The notes below the pieces were generated by a model that was given only the letters and a program-made list of their open reading frames with translations, was not told the origin of the DNA and did not search any database. A stretch of 64,000 nucleotides of DNA, taken from positions 154,795-218,794 of the forward strand of contig BQKZ01000036.1 in NCBI GenBank assembly GCA_036244855.1, written 5' to 3'. Both the position numbers and the translations under genes were made by a program. Source of the DNA: Temnopleurus reevesii. Taxonomy: Eukaryota; Echinodermata; Echinoidea; Temnopleuroida; Temnopleuridae. Below are positions 62,350 to 64,000 of the stretch, in pieces (the stretch's first letter is position 1; every line of letters begins with the position of its first letter).

Positions 62350-64000
62350 GAGCAAGATAATGTGAATCATCATTATTCTTTATAATTAGAGCTGAAAAGA
62401 AAATCCCATTCCATATATTGCTAAAAAAACCCAGATCCTCTTATAATTCACCAAAAGCGCAAATGCTGAAAATTTGATGAGTAGAATCAAGAGAATTTGA
62501 GTAAATGACACTGTTAAGAGTCTGTCAAAGTGTTTCATCCAGGGTTCAATTAAGGTGCACAAACGCAAGATCACTTCATGCATGGAAGCCAATGCCGATA
62601 GCAAATAGAGAGTCCGAAGGCTTCGACCATGGTGCGTACGTGACACAATGTCTCTAACTCTACTGTCCCACCCACAAATCAAATCAACTATAAAGTTGAT
62701 CTTATCACCCAATTGAAAATTGGTTGGATGTGGGCAAACATTGAGCACAATAAGTTGAACTGGTGTCCAGAGATATACAGTGATGTCAGGTGTGAAATTA
62801 TGTGATTATAATCATAGCTCCTATATTGGTTTAACATCCATTTGTCAAATTGCTTTGCTTAAAACTGCTCGAAAATTGCAATAAATGAAGAATGAGCTAG
62901 TAAAATTTGTGTTAAGTGTGTTCAATAAGAGTATTGAGATATTTAGGAAGAAATTCAACTGGGCAGAGATGGAAAATTATACAAATTGGCAATGTCAATG
63001 TTTGCACTAGGTATTTTATAGGCAATTTGTAAGTGAGCTCATCAGCTACTTGGTAGTGCAAATTCCCTTCCCATTTTATTGTGAAGGTGAGAATGAAAAT
63101 GCAATAAAAAATTAATGTTATAAAAAGTGAATAAGTAATTTATATTTCTTCTACAAACTGGCTCAGGTGATAAAAGGACACTTATTCATGGAAAATTTGT
63201 CATCTTAGCTAAAGATGATTTACCTAAGAATAGGTGCTGCATTAATATGTGCTGCATTTTTTTTTGGTACTGCCAAATTTACAAACTTATCATACATTTA
63301 CATTCAATCAGTTTGAAATTGTGAAAGCAAAGTAGAACTCACATTTATGTAAGCAGTAATCACCAGATTGACTCATAATTATTGGAAATTTGAGAGTACA
63401 TTTGGCTGTCTTCCAAGTCCAGAGTTCCAAAATGAATTTCTAAGTTGTCAGTCCTTAAAATCGATCCCCTCCTGTTGACTACTGATAGTAGAATGACAGT
63501 CAGTCAGTTAACTTTCATTATTTTAATACTTCAAGACATTGACATTTTGCAGATATGAGAAATAACCCCATCCATCTGAATTCCTATGCTTTTACTGTAT
63601 CATGTGATATCTATTCATATACCCAAGGCCAAACAGTAAGTATCCATAGAAACAGACCTAAACAAATCCTAAACAAAATATAATATAAGCAGCGTGTAAG
63701 ATCCTTAGAATGCTACTTAAATTGCATAATACTTTGAACTGAATCCTGCAATTATTTTGTAAGTAACGCTTTGTTTTACCAATGAACTATGAATATCTAC
63801 CAAGGTCATGCATCGTGTGAGGTAGGAAGCCCATAACCGCTCAGAATGTAGGATGGGAGAGACATACTGAGATGTACTCTCATCACATCTCCATCGTAGT
63901 TTACATTCAAGTATACTCTGGAGGGTTAATGTCTCAGGGGGGGGGGGGCATTTCTTTGGAGATTGAATTTATCACTTTTTACCTCAATCAAAATTTCTAC

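Larger units (their letters stand above)
54404..64000 (+). other. Large kinase-gene intron, at least 9.6 kb
   Basis: Starts at a consensus GTAAGT. No exon with catalytic-loop or DFG motifs was found before the window ends. It contains a SINE (about 54945), one ambiguous base at 55605, a CpG-rich island (56.2-56.6 kb), GA microsatellites at 59.3 and 62.3 kb and a purine-rich stretch near 61.2-61.6 kb. Confidence 0.6.

Overview
This is a eukaryotic nuclear window: AT-rich, with GT-AG introns, many microsatellites and minisatellites, homopolymer runs, a CR1/L2-type LINE tail, a tRNA-derived SINE, fold-back MITEs and one assembly gap. The frequent ACATGTA motifs, the SINE core and the two genes fit a marine invertebrate deuterostome, most likely an echinoderm such as a sea urchin. 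That assignment is inference; no species marker was read directly.

Two protein-coding genes can be built exon by exon. (1) On the minus strand, three coding exons (20300-19679, 14191-13959, 13125-12982) join in frame into a complete 332-residue protein. Its element order matches vertebrate BIM (BCL2L11): a Ser/Pro-rich region, an SSGYGS degron-like motif, an LC8 dynein-light-chain TQT motif, and then a BH3 helix containing ELRRIGDEF. This is the main discovery of the window: an invertebrate BIM-type BH3-only death ligand. Its 5' untranslated exon lies beyond 20317; two candidate promoter/first-exon regions are near 34 kb and 45 kb. (2) On the plus strand from 48511, six exons (to 54403) encode the first 181 residues of a protein kinase: a 74-residue N-terminal extension, then the N-lobe through the hinge, with DYRK/CMGC-like features and a non-canonical glycine loop. 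The gene runs off the right edge.

Layout. 1-6.9 kb is non-coding flank with CT, CAC/CAT repeats. 6.95-7.7 kb is a 30-bp minisatellite. 7.8-12.98 kb is AT-rich and probably 3' UTR plus flank of the BIM-like gene. 12.98-20.3 kb holds its coding exons. 21-25.8 kb is an assembly problem: a ~0.93-kb sequence occurs twice around an N gap, and the first copy breaks exactly where a TG...CA LTR starts, best explained by a heterozygous LTR-retrotransposon insertion assembled as two haplotypes. 25.8-48.4 kb is intron/intergenic with two promoter-like islands and a LINE fragment. 48.5-64 kb is the kinase gene and its large seventh-exon-bound intron, carrying two MITEs, one hairpin, one SINE and a CpG-rich island.

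The genes are not an operon. The BIM-like protein would bind and neutralise pro-survival BCL-2 proteins at mitochondria and be held on the cytoskeleton through LC8. The kinase may share only its neighbourhood.
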